From Cryptosporangium sp044454545 (GTDB lineage: Bacteria; Actinomycetota; Actinomycetes; Mycobacteriales; Cryptosporangiaceae), in assembly GCF_044454545.1 (NCBI RefSeq), contig NZ_JBITDV010000002.1, positions 124,001-188,000 on the forward strand: a stretch of 64,000 nucleotides of DNA. The letters run 5' to 3'. The number at the start of each line of letters is the position of its first letter. The first letter of the stretch is position 1. Shown piece by piece: positions 35,160 through 43,068 of this stretch. The notes below the pieces were generated by a model. That model worked only from the letters and a program-made list of their open reading frames with translations. It was not told the DNA's origin and did not search any database. A program made the position numbers and the translations under genes.

Positions 35160-36800
35160 ATGGACGTCAAAGTCACCGAGCTGGTCATCTTCATCGTGCT
35201 GTTCGCGTTCGTCAGCGTGCTGGGGTTCGTCGCCTCGCGCTGGCGGAAGCCCGACACGATGGAGCACCTGGACGAATGGGGCCTCGGCGGCCGCAATTTC
35301 GGCGGCTGGATCACCTGGTTCCTGCTCGGCGGTGATCTGTACACCGCCTATACGTTCGTGGCCGTTCCGGCGCTGATGTTCGGCGCGGGGGCGCTCGGCT
35401 TCTACGCGCTGCCGTACACGGTCGTGCTGTACCCGATCGTGCTGTTGCCGCTGGTCCGGCTGTGGTCGGTCTCGCACGTGAACGGTTTCGTGACGCCGGC
35501 CGACTTCGTGCGGGCCCGGTTCGGGTCCTCGACGCTGGCGTTGCTGGTGGCGATCACCGGAATTCTCGCGACGATGCCGTACATCGCGCTGCAGCTGGTC
35601 GGTATCGAGGCCGTGCTGAAGGCGATGGGCGTCGAGGGCAAGTGGCCGATCACGATCGCGTTCCTGATCCTGGCGATCTATACGTACAACTCGGGTCTGC
35701 GGGCACCGGCGCTGATCGCGTTCGTGAAGGACTCGCTGATCTACCTGACCGTGATCGTCGCGATCATCGTGATCCCGGCGAAGCTCGGCGGGTGGGACGC
35801 GATCTTCTCGGCCGCGGGCGCGAAGTTCTCGGCTCCGGCGGCGCAGGCGGCCGGATCGGGGATTCTGCTGAACGCCAACAACCAGCTGAACTACATCACG
35901 CTGGCGCTGGGTTCGGCATTGGCGCTGTTCCTCTATCCGCATTCGCTGACCGGAGTGCTGGCGGCGAAGTCGCGGGACACGGTCAAGCGGAACATGGCCG
36001 CGTTGCCGGCGTATTCGTTCGTTCTCGGGTTGCTCGCGCTGCTGGGGCTGATGGCGATCGCGGCGAAGATCGTGCCGGTGGGAGCGGATCCCGCCAACGG
36101 CGTGGCCGGTGATCGCAACACCGTGGTGCCGCTGCTGTTCGACTGGGCGTTCCCGTCGTGGTTCGCCGGAGTCGCGCATGCGGCCGTCGGTATCGGTGCG
36201 CTGGTGCCGGCGGCGGTGATGTCGATCGCGGCCGCGAACCTGTTCACGCGGAACATCTGGACGGAGTACATCCACCGGGACGCGGGGCCGGTCGAAGAGG
36301 CGCGGGTCTCGAAGATCGTGTCGCTGGTCGTGAAGTTCGTGGCCGTGGTGCTGGTTCTCGGGCTCGACACGCAGTACTCGATCGACCTGCAGCTGATCGG
36401 CGGGGTCGTGATCCTGCAGACGCTGCCGGCGGTGGCGCTGGGCGTGTTCACGCGGTGGTTCCACAAGTGGGCGCTGGTCGCCGGGTGGGCCGCCGGGATG
36501 GGCTTCGGTTTCTGGATGCTGTGGACGGTCCCGAACCCGGCGACCAAGCACCTGCACTTCGGCGGGTCGGCGTTCAAGCTCTCGGAGCTCGGGCTGGACA
36601 CGAAGTGGACGATCTACGCCGGGTTCCTGGCCGTGGGCCTGAACCTGCTGGTCGCGGTCGTGGGCACCTGGATCCTGCGGGCGGCGAACGTCACCGACGG
36701 CGAAGACACGACGAAGCCGGCGGACTACACGGCGGAGGCCGGGGACCCGGACGTGCGGGAGATCCCGGAGCTGGTCGGCGACGGCAAGTCGTCGACGTGA
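35160..36800 (+). CDS. sodium:solute symporter, probable monocarboxylate transporter
   Basis: The 546-residue protein has about 13 hydrophobic segments of the SSS family. Typical signatures are EWGLGGRNFGGWITWFLLGGDLYTAYTF, TPADFVRARFGS, YTYNSGLRAPALIAFVKD and AVMSIAAANLFTRNIW. With the preceding DUF3311 gene it resembles the corynebacterial MctC arrangement, which imports acetate, propionate and pyruvate. The substrate is inferred only. The last 25 residues are a charged cytosolic tail. Confidence 0.9.
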   Translation: MDVKVTELVIFIVLFAFVSVLGFVASRWRKPDTMEHLDEWGLGGRNFGGWITWFLLGGDLYTAYTFVAVPALMFGAGALGFYALPYTVVLYPIVLLPLVRLWSVSHVNGFVTPADFVRARFGSSTLALLVAITGILATMPYIALQLVGIEAVLKAMGVEGKWPITIAFLILAIYTYNSGLRAPALIAFVKDSLIYLTVIVAIIVIPAKLGGWDAIFSAAGAKFSAPAAQAAGSGILLNANNQLNYITLALGSALALFLYPHSLTGVLAAKSRDTVKRNMAALPAYSFVLGLLALLGLMAIAAKIVPVGADPANGVAGDRNTVVPLLFDWAFPSWFAGVAHAAVGIGALVPAAVMSIAAANLFTRNIWTEYIHRDAGPVEEARVSKIVSLVVKFVAVVLVLGLDTQYSIDLQLIGGVVILQTLPAVALGVFTRWFHKWALVAGWAAGMGFGFWMLWTVPNPATKHLHFGGSAFKLSELGLDTKWTIYAGFLAVGLNLLVAVVGTWILRAANVTDGEDTTKPADYTAEAGDPDVREIPELVGDGKSST

Positions 36801-36806
36801 TCGTGG

Positions 36807-36836
36807 GGGGTGCGCAGCCCGGGGGGTGCGCACCCC
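36807..36836. terminator. hairpin between convergent symporter and TSUP genes
   Basis: GGGGTGCGCA (36807-36816) and TGCGCACCCC (36827-36836) are exact reverse complements around a 10-nt loop, lying between stops at 36800 and 36858. Confidence 0.7.
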
Positions 36837-36857
36837 GGCCCCGGTCGGACCCCGGAA

Positions 36858-37631
36858 CTAGCTTCGTAGCGCCTGGAGGAGCAGGACCAGCCCGATCGTG
36901 GTGCCGAACGTGACGATCGTCCTTCGCAGGGCCTTCGCCGACAGTCTCTGGGCGAGGCGTGCGCCGAGGTAGCCGCCGGCCACGGTCGCCGGGGCCACGA
37001 TCGCCACGCCGAGCCACGACACCGGGCCGAAGATCGCGTACACGGCGACCGTCACGAGGCCGATCGTCGCCGACAGCACGTTCTTGAGCGCGTTGATGCG
37101 CTGCAGCTTCTCGTCCAGGACAAGAGCCAGAACCGCCACCAGGACGACGCCGAGCGCGGCGCCGAAGTAGCCGCCGTAGGCGGCACCGAGCAGCGTGAGG
37201 GTGGACATCGTGGCGCGGCGCCGGGTCGGGCTCAGGCTCGCCGGGTGCCCGACGATCTTCTGGAGCCTGGGCTGGAAGCCGAGCACGGCCGTCGCCGCGA
37301 GCACCAGGAACGGGGCGACGAGTTCGAAGACGTCGGCCGGGGTGACCAGCAGCAGGACGCAGCCGCCGGCGCCGCCGACGATCGCGAGCGGGACCAGCCC
37401 CTTGACCCGGCCGCTCTGCCCGCGGAGGTCCTCCCGGCTGCCCCAGACGCTGGACAGGTAGCCGGGGGTGACCGAGACGGAGTTCGTGACGTTCGCGGCG
37501 ATGCTCGGCAGACCGGTGGCGATCAGGGCCGGGAACGTCAGTAGCGATCCGCCCCCGGCGATCGCGTTCACCACCCCGGCCGCGAGTCCGGCGACGAGGA
37601 GCAGGGCGATGTCGAGCAGCGAGTGGTCCAT
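36858..37631 (-). CDS. TSUP (TauE/SafE) family membrane permease
   Basis: The 257-residue protein has eight predicted helices in two related halves, with the family motif GVVNAIAGGGSLLTFPALIATGLPSIAANVTNS near the start and LKNVLSATIGLVTVAVYAIFGPV in the second half. TSUP proteins move sulfite, sulfonates or other organic anions. There is no sulfur gene nearby to narrow it down. The ATG at 37631 has no ribosome site but a -10 element 8 nt upstream. Confidence 0.88.
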   Translation of the reverse strand: MDHSLLDIALLLVAGLAAGVVNAIAGGGSLLTFPALIATGLPSIAANVTNSVSVTPGYLSSVWGSREDLRGQSGRVKGLVPLAIVGGAGGCVLLLVTPADVFELVAPFLVLAATAVLGFQPRLQKIVGHPASLSPTRRRATMSTLTLLGAAYGGYFGAALGVVLVAVLALVLDEKLQRINALKNVLSATIGLVTVAVYAIFGPVSWLGVAIVAPATVAGGYLGARLAQRLSAKALRRTIVTFGTTIGLVLLLQALRS

Positions 37632-37639
37632 CGGGTCTC

Positions 37640-37645
37640 ACCGTA
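37640..37645 (-). promoter_or_regulatory. -10 element TACGGT
   Basis: Read on the minus strand, TACGGT lies 8 nt before the ATG of the TSUP gene. Confidence 0.4.
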
Positions 37646-37675
37646 CGTTCAGCGGGTGCGTAAGATCGTGCGGGC

Positions 37676-38082
37676 GGTGGACGAGTCGGCTGGGCGGTCG
37701 CGTCGATGCTTCTCCGGAAGCGTTGCCGAGGAACGTCCGGGCTCCACAGGGCAGGGTGGTTGTTAACGGCAACCCGGGGTGACCCGCGGGACAGTGCCAC
37801 AGAAAAAAGACCGCCGGGCATCGTGAGGTGTTCGGTAAGGGTGAAACGGTGGTGTAAGAGACCACCAGCGCCCCGGGTGACCGGGGCGGCTCGGTAAACC
37901 CCACCCGGAGCAAGGTCAAGAGGAGCGACCCCGGTCGCTCTGCGTGAACGCTCGAGGGCTGCCCGCCCGATGTTCACGGGTAGACCGCTAGAGCCTGTCG
38001 GCGACGGCAGGCCGAGATGGATGGCCGCTGGTCAGGGCTTGCCTTGGCCACAGAACCCGGCGTACAGGCCGACTCGTCCACC
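37676..38082 (+). ncRNA. rnpB: RNase P RNA, bacterial type A
   Basis: The ~407-nt RNA gene is recognised by its conserved core. Near the 5' end are GAGGAACGTCCGGGCTCCA and ACAGGGCAGGGTGGT, in the middle AGGGTGAAACGGTGG and GTAAGAGACCACC, and later GGAGCAAGGTCAAGAGGA and ACAGAACCCGGCGTACAGG. The first bases (GGTGGACGAGTCGGC) are the exact complement of the last (GCCGACTCGTCCACC), forming helix P1 and fixing both ends. It is the catalytic subunit that trims tRNA 5' leaders. Confidence 0.95.
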
Positions 38083-38105
38083 GCCCTTGCGCCCGGCTTC
38101 CCCGG

Positions 38106-38501
38106 TCAGAATTCGTCGGGGCGGTCGGCCGTCCAGTAGTACTCGCCGTCAGGGTCGAGGCCCGACAGGTCGGTCGTGCGTTCGCCGACGACCGTGATCT
38201 CGTCGTCCTCGACCGTGAGGGTGGTGCCGGCCTGCGCCTTGCTGAGCACTTCCTCGGTGATGTGCACCAGCAACAGGCGCACGCCGCCCTCTTCGGGACC
38301 GACGTCGGTGTGCAGAGCCTGCGCGGCGGCCGCGGACGATCGCACGTAGTTGGCCACGGCATCGTCCGGGGCGATGATCACCGCGGGTGGCTGCAGTGGC
38401 CGGCCGTGGAGCGTGTCGAGGAAGATCTTTCCCGGCTGCTCGGACAACCTGACCGTCGCGTACGGCGAGAGCTCTTCGACGATCGCGCCGATGACGTCCA
38501 C
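38106..38501 (-). CDS. hypothetical acidic protein
   Basis: The 131-residue soluble acidic protein has segments such as VDVIGAIVEELSPYATVRL, PAVIIAPDDAVANYV and VRLLLVHITEEVLS. I do not recognise a family. The GTG at 38501 was preferred over 38510 because TAACGT lies 7 nt upstream, the spacing seen for other leaderless starts in this window. Confidence 0.65.
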   Translation of the reverse strand: MDVIGAIVEELSPYATVRLSEQPGKIFLDTLHGRPLQPPAVIIAPDDAVANYVRSSAAAAQALHTDVGPEEGGVRLLLVHITEEVLSKAQAGTTLTVEDDEITVVGERTTDLSGLDPDGEYYWTADRPDEF

Positions 38502-38508
38502 GGACCGC

Positions 38509-38514
38509 ACGTTA
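38509..38514 (-). promoter_or_regulatory. -10 element TAACGT
   Basis: On the minus strand TAACGT stands 7 nt before the GTG at 38501. Confidence 0.45.
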
Positions 38515-38535
38515 TCAATTTCCCCGGCGGGTGAC

Positions 38536-39066
38536 CTACGAGCACTGCTCCTTGGAGGGGAACGCGGTGATGATCCGCTTGGTCGACTCGGCGACGGCTA
38601 CCCGGGGAATGCTCGTGCTGACGGTCCGGCCGGTGTTCTTGTCGACGAGGTAGATCACGCGGGAGAAGCAATAGGTCTTGGCCCTGGTGCTGTAGGTGAC
38701 CTTGTCGGGATCGCCGAGGATCGTCGCGATCGAGAAGTCGGCGACGTCGCGCCAGTTCCGCCGGACCGGGAAGGCCGCCCGTTCCCATTCGGTGCGGTGC
38801 CCGTCGAGGATGTGGCGGTAGCCGAACTTCTTGTCCCCACACAGCAGATTCGACTTGCCGCCCCGCAGGAATTTCCCGGGCACGTTCGCTCGGTAGCGGT
38901 CGAAGGTGCGGACGATTTTCCGGTCTGAGGTGCGCCAGCCGCAGGCGCGCCAGACGTCGGCGAACGCTGCCGGCGCTCGAGTTGCTGCCTGCGCGGGGGC
39001 CGGTGCCAGCAGTCCAGCGCCTAATACGAGCGCGGCGGTCGCTGCAGAGAGCAGTTTTCTCCTCAT
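38536..39066 (-). CDS. secreted protein with nuclease-toxin-like C-terminus
   Basis: The 176-residue protein has a clear Sec signal peptide (MRRKLLSAATAALVLGAGLL, cleavage after AQA at about residue 27). The mature part has four Cys residues, likely in disulfides, and segments FGYRHILDGHRTEWERAAFP, a DVADFSIATIL helix and KTYCFSRVIYLVD. The GYRHI-x-x-GH arrangement recalls Barnase/EndoU-like (BECR) RNase domains of polymorphic toxins, but this is only a weak resemblance. A GGAGAA ribosome site precedes the ATG. No immunity gene is evident next to it. Confidence 0.7.
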   Translation of the reverse strand: MRRKLLSAATAALVLGAGLLAPAPAQAATRAPAAFADVWRACGWRTSDRKIVRTFDRYRANVPGKFLRGGKSNLLCGDKKFGYRHILDGHRTEWERAAFPVRRNWRDVADFSIATILGDPDKVTYSTRAKTYCFSRVIYLVDKNTGRTVSTSIPRVAVAESTKRIITAFPSKEQCS

Positions 39067-39251
39067 GAGGGTTCTCCTCGTATCGCTGTGAGTAGTGAGC
39101 TGATTCCGCTCTGTGTTCTCACGGCAAAGGAGTCAAAGGTGTTCACGAGCGGCTGGGCCAGTTTTCGGTGGAGTGGTGCACCTCGCCCACTGCGGCGCGG
39201 TCGCGGGCCGGGGCCCGGGAAACGGGCCGTTGCACGCCAGGTCGTCACGCG

Positions 39252-39257
39252 TAACCT
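39252..39257 (+). promoter_or_regulatory. -10 element TAACCT
   Basis: TAACCT lies 7 nt before the ATG at 39265, which fixes that start among several in-frame candidates. Confidence 0.5.
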
Positions 39258-39264
39258 CACACGC

Positions 39265-39624
39265 ATGCCGACGTTCGTGCCCCAGAGCCTCGAACTCCGT
39301 CCGGAGACGTTCGTGGTGGAACGCCACGACAACGAACAGATCGTCGCCGGCGGCGACTGGGTCGCGCTGGTCCGCGCGCCCGAGGGCCTGACCGTGATCC
39401 GTACGGTCTCCGACACCCCCGACGGCTGGCGCGCGTTCGCCGGCCGGACCGCCCACGAGATCGACGTCCCGGGCATGCTGCTGAGCATCGTCGCTCCGCT
39501 GTCCGGGGCCGACCTGCCGGTCTTCGTCGCCTCCACCTACGACGCCGACCTGGTCCTCGTCCCGGCCGCGCACGCGGGGAAAGCCTCCGAGCTCCTCCGC
39601 GACGCCGGCCACGACGTGCGATGA
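39265..39624 (+). CDS. ACT domain-containing protein
   Basis: The 119-residue protein consists of two ACT-like halves. The second half (GMLLSIVAPLSGADLPVFVASTYDADLVLVPAAHAGKA) is the typical ACT pattern of small regulatory domains that bind amino acids. It has no catalytic domain. The ATG is preceded by a -10 element and not by a ribosome site. Its stop overlaps the ATG of the following TPR protein (ATGA). Confidence 0.8.
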   Translation: MPTFVPQSLELRPETFVVERHDNEQIVAGGDWVALVRAPEGLTVIRTVSDTPDGWRAFAGRTAHEIDVPGMLLSIVAPLSGADLPVFVASTYDADLVLVPAAHAGKASELLRDAGHDVR

Positions 39625-40982
39625 ACGCGCGGCAGCACGTCGACCGCGCCGTCGACGAACTACTCCACTTCCGCCCCGAGGTGGTCGAGGCCTCCGACGC
39701 GGCGCTGGCCGCCGACCCCACGTTCCCGATGGCCATCGCGCTCCGCGCGTACCTCGGCCTGCTGACCACGGAGGCGTCCGACGCGCTCGCCACCCGTACG
39801 TTCCTGGCGGACGCCCGGCCGAGCGCACCCACCCCTCACGACCAAGCCCATCTGGACGCGGTGCAGCGCCTGGCCGCGGGCGACTTCCACGGGGCCGGGC
39901 GCACGCTCGCCGACCTGACCGTCGAGTACCCGCGCGACGCGCTCGCGCTGGCGGTAGGCCACCAGCTCGACTTCTTCACCGGCAACGCGACCAGCCTGCG
40001 CGACCGGGTCGGTGCCGCGCTGACGGCCTGGCACCCCGACGACTCGCACTACCCGAACGTCCTCGGGATGTACGCGTTCGGCCTGGAAGAGGCCGGTCAC
40101 TACGACCGCTCCGAGGACGTGGGACGGGAAGCCGTCGAACGCGACCCGAAGGACGTCTGGGGCATCCACGCGGTCGCCCACACCTACGAGATGCAGGGCC
40201 GCTTCGGCGACGGCATCCGGTACCTCGACGACCGCGTGCCCGACTGGTCGGCCGGCACGTTCTTCAACGTCCACACCTGGTGGCACTACGGGCTCTTCGC
40301 GCTCGAGGCCGGTGACCGCGACCGGGCCTTGGCCATCTACGACTCGGTGCTGCACGGCCCGCAGTCGTCCGGCCTCTCGCTGGAGCTGCTGGACGCGGCC
40401 GCGCTGCTCTGGCGGTTCGCGCTGGCCGGAGACCCGCAGCCGGAGCGGTTCGCCGCGCTGGTGGAGCCCTGGCAGGCCCGCACCGCCGAGGCGTTCTACG
40501 CGTTCAACGACGCCCACGCGGTGATGGCCTACGTCGGTGCCGGGCGCTACGACCTGGCCGACGCGCTGATCGCCGACCGCGTCGCCTGGCTCGGTACCGA
40601 CCGCACCGGAGTCAGCAACCAGGCGATGACCGCGCGGGTCGGCGTTCCGGTGTGCCGGGCGCTGGTCGCGTTCGGACGGGGTCAGTACGACGCGGTCGTC
40701 GACCTGCTGGTGCCGATCCGGGGATACGTGAACGAGTTCGGCGGCAGCCACGCGCAGCGCGACGCGGTCTACAAGACGCTGGTGGAGGCGAGCTTGCGGG
40801 CCGGGCGCCTCCCGCTGGCCCGTGCGCTGGTCAGCGAGCGCCTGAGCGTCCGGCCGAGCAGCCCGTACAACTGGCTCAAGCAGGCCGAGGTCGCCCGGGC
40901 GCTCGGCGACGAGGCCGCGGCCGTCGCCGCGGCCGGTCGCGCCGCGGAGCTGGCTCACCAGGGGACGATGCGGTCCTCGTAG
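39621..40982 (+). CDS. tetratricopeptide repeat protein (TTC38-like)
   Basis: The 453-residue all-helical protein has TPR-like repeats, visible as ALAADPTFPMAIALRAYL, GMYAFGLEEAGHYDRSEDVGREAVERDPKDVWGIHAVAHTYEMQGRF and HYGLFALEAGDRDRALAIYD. The NVHTWWHYGLFALE segment is characteristic of TTC38-like proteins, whose role is unknown. It is translationally coupled to the ACT protein. The 3' end overlaps the convergent SDR gene by 28 bp. Confidence 0.82.
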   Translation: MNARQHVDRAVDELLHFRPEVVEASDAALAADPTFPMAIALRAYLGLLTTEASDALATRTFLADARPSAPTPHDQAHLDAVQRLAAGDFHGAGRTLADLTVEYPRDALALAVGHQLDFFTGNATSLRDRVGAALTAWHPDDSHYPNVLGMYAFGLEEAGHYDRSEDVGREAVERDPKDVWGIHAVAHTYEMQGRFGDGIRYLDDRVPDWSAGTFFNVHTWWHYGLFALEAGDRDRALAIYDSVLHGPQSSGLSLELLDAAALLWRFALAGDPQPERFAALVEPWQARTAEAFYAFNDAHAVMAYVGAGRYDLADALIADRVAWLGTDRTGVSNQAMTARVGVPVCRALVAFGRGQYDAVVDLLVPIRGYVNEFGGSHAQRDAVYKTLVEASLRAGRLPLARALVSERLSVRPSSPYNWLKQAEVARALGDEAAAVAAAGRAAELAHQGTMRSS

Positions 40983-41629
40983 TCGACGAAGTGCAGCCCG
41001 CCCTGCCCGGCCCGCTTCTCGACCGTGTCGACGACCGGCGGGACGGCCTGCTCGACCGTGCGCACCGCACCCGGCCCACCTAGCTCGGTTCGTGCGTGGC
41101 CCGGGTCGACCAGCAGAAACGTGCGCGGGTCGGCAGCGTGGCGAACGCTGTAGCTACGCATCAACTGGTTGAGCGCCGACTTGCTGGCCCGGTAGACCTC
41201 GTACCCGGCGTTCGTGTTCCTCGTGATGCTTCCCTGGCGCGAGGACATCACCGCGATGGTGCCGGTCGGCGGCACGAGGTCGTCGAGCGCCTCGACCGCC
41301 CGCATCGGGCTGAGCACGTTGGTGACCATCACGTCGACGAATTCCTCGGTCGGCACCTCGGCGACCGGCACGTTCGCGTTCGTGATCCCCGCGTTGACGA
41401 ACAGCAGATCGACGGCGGTGCCCTCCAGACGCGTCCGCAGAGCGTCGATCTGGGCCTGGTCGGTGACGTCGACCGTCTCGATCGTCAGCCGGTCGCACGC
41501 GAGGTCCGGCAGGCCGCCGGGGGAGCCTTCGCGGATCGTCCCGATGACGTTCCAGCCGCGCGCGAGGTACTCGGCCGCCAGGCCGAGGCCCAGGCCGCGG
41601 GAGGCTCCGAGAATGAGCACAGTGTTCAT
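40955..41629 (-). CDS. SDR family oxidoreductase
   Basis: The 224-residue short-chain dehydrogenase has the NAD(P) motif GASRGLGLGLA, LFVNAGI, the catalytic Ser in VMSSRQGS and YRASK (Tyr-Lys), and LLVDPGHARTELGG. Length and motifs are classical SDR; the substrate is unknown. The ATG at 41629 starts directly at the first strand. It is divergent from a TetR gene with two matching palindromes between them, so TetR control is very likely. Confidence 0.9.
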   Translation of the reverse strand: MNTVLILGASRGLGLGLAAEYLARGWNVIGTIREGSPGGLPDLACDRLTIETVDVTDQAQIDALRTRLEGTAVDLLFVNAGITNANVPVAEVPTEEFVDVMVTNVLSPMRAVEALDDLVPPTGTIAVMSSRQGSITRNTNAGYEVYRASKSALNQLMRSYSVRHAADPRTFLLVDPGHARTELGGPGAVRTVEQAVPPVVDTVEKRAGQGGLHFVDYEDRIVPW

Positions 41630-41638
41630 GACCAACCC

Positions 41639-41660
41639 TTTCCAACGGTTGCGTTGGAAA
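41639..41660. promoter_or_regulatory. TetR operator 1
   Basis: Palindrome with 9-bp arms (TTTCCAACG / CGTTGGAAA) around GTTG, next to the SDR start codon. The core CCAACG-N4-CGTTGG is identical to operator 2. Confidence 0.75.
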
Positions 41661-41678
41661 CGCTAGCGCGAAGCCTGG

Positions 41679-41694
41679 CCAACGGCAACGTTGG
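41679..41694. promoter_or_regulatory. TetR operator 2
   Basis: CCAACG-GCAA-CGTTGG, a second copy of the palindrome core 37 bp from the first centre to centre. It touches the -10 element of the TetR gene, so binding should repress the regulator itself. Confidence 0.75.
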
Positions 41695-41700
41695 TATGCT
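41695..41700 (+). promoter_or_regulatory. -10 element TATGCT
   Basis: TATGCT lies 7 nt before the ATG of the TetR gene and directly abuts operator 2. Confidence 0.55.
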
Positions 41701-41707
41701 GGGAGCC

Positions 41708-42349
41708 ATGCCGCGCGACGTCGAAGCCACCAAGAGGCGCCTTCGCGACGCCGCGCTCCAGGAGTTCACCGAGCACGGCCTGCACGGCACCACGGTCGAG
41801 CGCATCGCTATCCGCGCGCAGGCCAACAAAGAGCGTCTGTACAGCTATTTCGGCGACAAGAACGCCCTCTTCCTCAGCATCCTGGTCGAGGAGCTCGACA
41901 AGGTCGCCGCCGCCGTGCCGGTCCGGATCTCCCGCACCGAGGACTACGCCGAGCTGGCCGGTCGCACGTTCGACTACCTGCGCGAGAACCCGGGATTGCA
42001 ACGGCTCGTGCTCTGGGAGGGCTTGTCCGGCACCGGTACGGTCGCCGACGAGGCCAACCGGGCGGTCCACTATCGAGAGAAGGCCGAGGCGATCGGGAAA
42101 GCCCAGAGCGAGGGCCTGCTCGACGACGCGATCCCGGCCCACCACCTGATGTTTCTGCTGATCTCGCTGGCCAGCTGGTGGTTCGCGGCGCCGCAGATCG
42201 CCCGCATGCTCGCCGGCGGCCCGATCGACGACGACGAGTGGGCGTCCCGCCGGCGGACGGTCGTGGACGCGGCTCAGCGGCTGGCGGAACCGCGGCACGG
42301 TTTGTCCGGCGACGGCGTCGGGAAACGAACGCATCGAGAGGGAGGGTGA
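41708..42349 (+). CDS. TetR family repressor
   Basis: The 213-residue protein has an N-terminal helix-turn-helix (residues 5-50; ALQEFTEHGLHGTTVERIAIRAQANKERLYSYFGDKNALF) and a helical ligand-binding domain with LFLLISLASWWFAAPQI-like hydrophobic helices. It should repress itself and the divergent SDR gene through the two palindromes between them. The inducer is unknown, possibly the SDR substrate. Confidence 0.92.
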   Translation: MPRDVEATKRRLRDAALQEFTEHGLHGTTVERIAIRAQANKERLYSYFGDKNALFLSILVEELDKVAAAVPVRISRTEDYAELAGRTFDYLRENPGLQRLVLWEGLSGTGTVADEANRAVHYREKAEAIGKAQSEGLLDDAIPAHHLMFLLISLASWWFAAPQIARMLAGGPIDDDEWASRRRTVVDAAQRLAEPRHGLSGDGVGKRTHREGG

Positions 42350-42354
42350 TCAGC

Positions 42355-42540
42355 ATGGCCGAGGAAACCCGTTACTGGTGGAACCTCAAGCACAGCCGGG
42401 TCGAGACCGACGACGACAAGGGCAAGGCCTCCGACCGGCTAGGTCCGTACACGAGCCGCGAAGCCGCCGAGAAGGCGCTGGAGACCGTCGCCAACCGCAA
42501 CGCGGTCGCGGACGCCGAAGACCGGCGCTGGAACGACTGA
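42355..42540 (+). CDS. small conserved actinobacterial protein
   Basis: The 61-residue charged protein begins MAEETRYWWNLKHSRVE and contains DRLGPYTSREAAEKALE. This looks like a minimal SPOR-like or surface-binding fold common in actinobacteria, usually of unknown role. GGAGGG lies 9 nt before the ATG. It follows the TetR gene by 5 nt and may be co-transcribed. Confidence 0.75.
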   Translation: MAEETRYWWNLKHSRVETDDDKGKASDRLGPYTSREAAEKALETVANRNAVADAEDRRWND

Positions 42541-42590
42541 TCACTCGAACTCCCGGAGTACCGTCGTTCGTAGGCACTCCGGGAGGCAGC

Positions 42591-43061
42591 ATGGCGCAGC
42601 ACGGCTCCGAACCCGACCGTTCGCCGGTACCCGGTCGCCCGCCGGTGCGGGCGTCCGACGCCGAGCGTCAGACGGTGGCCGACGTGTTGCGCCAGCACAC
42701 CACCGACGGCCGGCTGACGATCGACGAGTACGAGCAGCGGGTCGACGCCGCGCTGTCGGCCCGCACCGTCGCCGAGTTGCGGCCGTTACTGGCCGACCTG
42801 CCGGTGGCGTTCGACGAGGTGCTGCCCGCGCACCGCCCGCCGCAGCCGGCGGTGGGCTACCCGCAGCCGGCGAACGCCGGTCAGGGTGAGCCTCCCGGCC
42901 GCTGGATGATGCGCCCGGTGCTGTTCGTGCTGGCGATCCTCATGCTGGTCGGCGGGCTCGCGGCCGTCAGCCGGGGCGCGTTGGGCGCGTTCCCGCTGCT
43001 GCTCTTCGGCATCTTCATCATCGGCGGTGGCCGCGATCGTGGCCACCGCCGACGGTTCTAG
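42591..43061 (+). CDS. DUF1707 SHOCT-like membrane protein
   Basis: The 156-residue protein starts with a DUF1707 domain (VRASDAERQTVADVLRQHTTDGRLTIDEYEQRVDAALSARTVAELRPLLADLP). A Pro-rich spacer and two membrane helices follow (MRPVLFVLAILMLVGGL and GAFPLLLFGIFII). DUF1707 domains occur in many membrane proteins of actinomycetes and their role is unknown. GGGAGG precedes the ATG. Confidence 0.85.
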   Translation: MAQHGSEPDRSPVPGRPPVRASDAERQTVADVLRQHTTDGRLTIDEYEQRVDAALSARTVAELRPLLADLPVAFDEVLPAHRPPQPAVGYPQPANAGQGEPPGRWMMRPVLFVLAILMLVGGLAAVSRGALGAFPLLLFGIFIIGGGRDRGHRRRF

Positions 43062-43068
43062 CCTGCCC

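Noticed and set aside
34893..36833. 646-residue minus-strand frame opposite the symporter
   Set aside because: His/Arg/Gln-rich shadow of the symporter; no membrane or enzyme features.
37632..38105. Hypothetical protein genes in the TSUP-to-38106 gap
   Set aside because: The segment is explained by rnpB; short frames there have no support.
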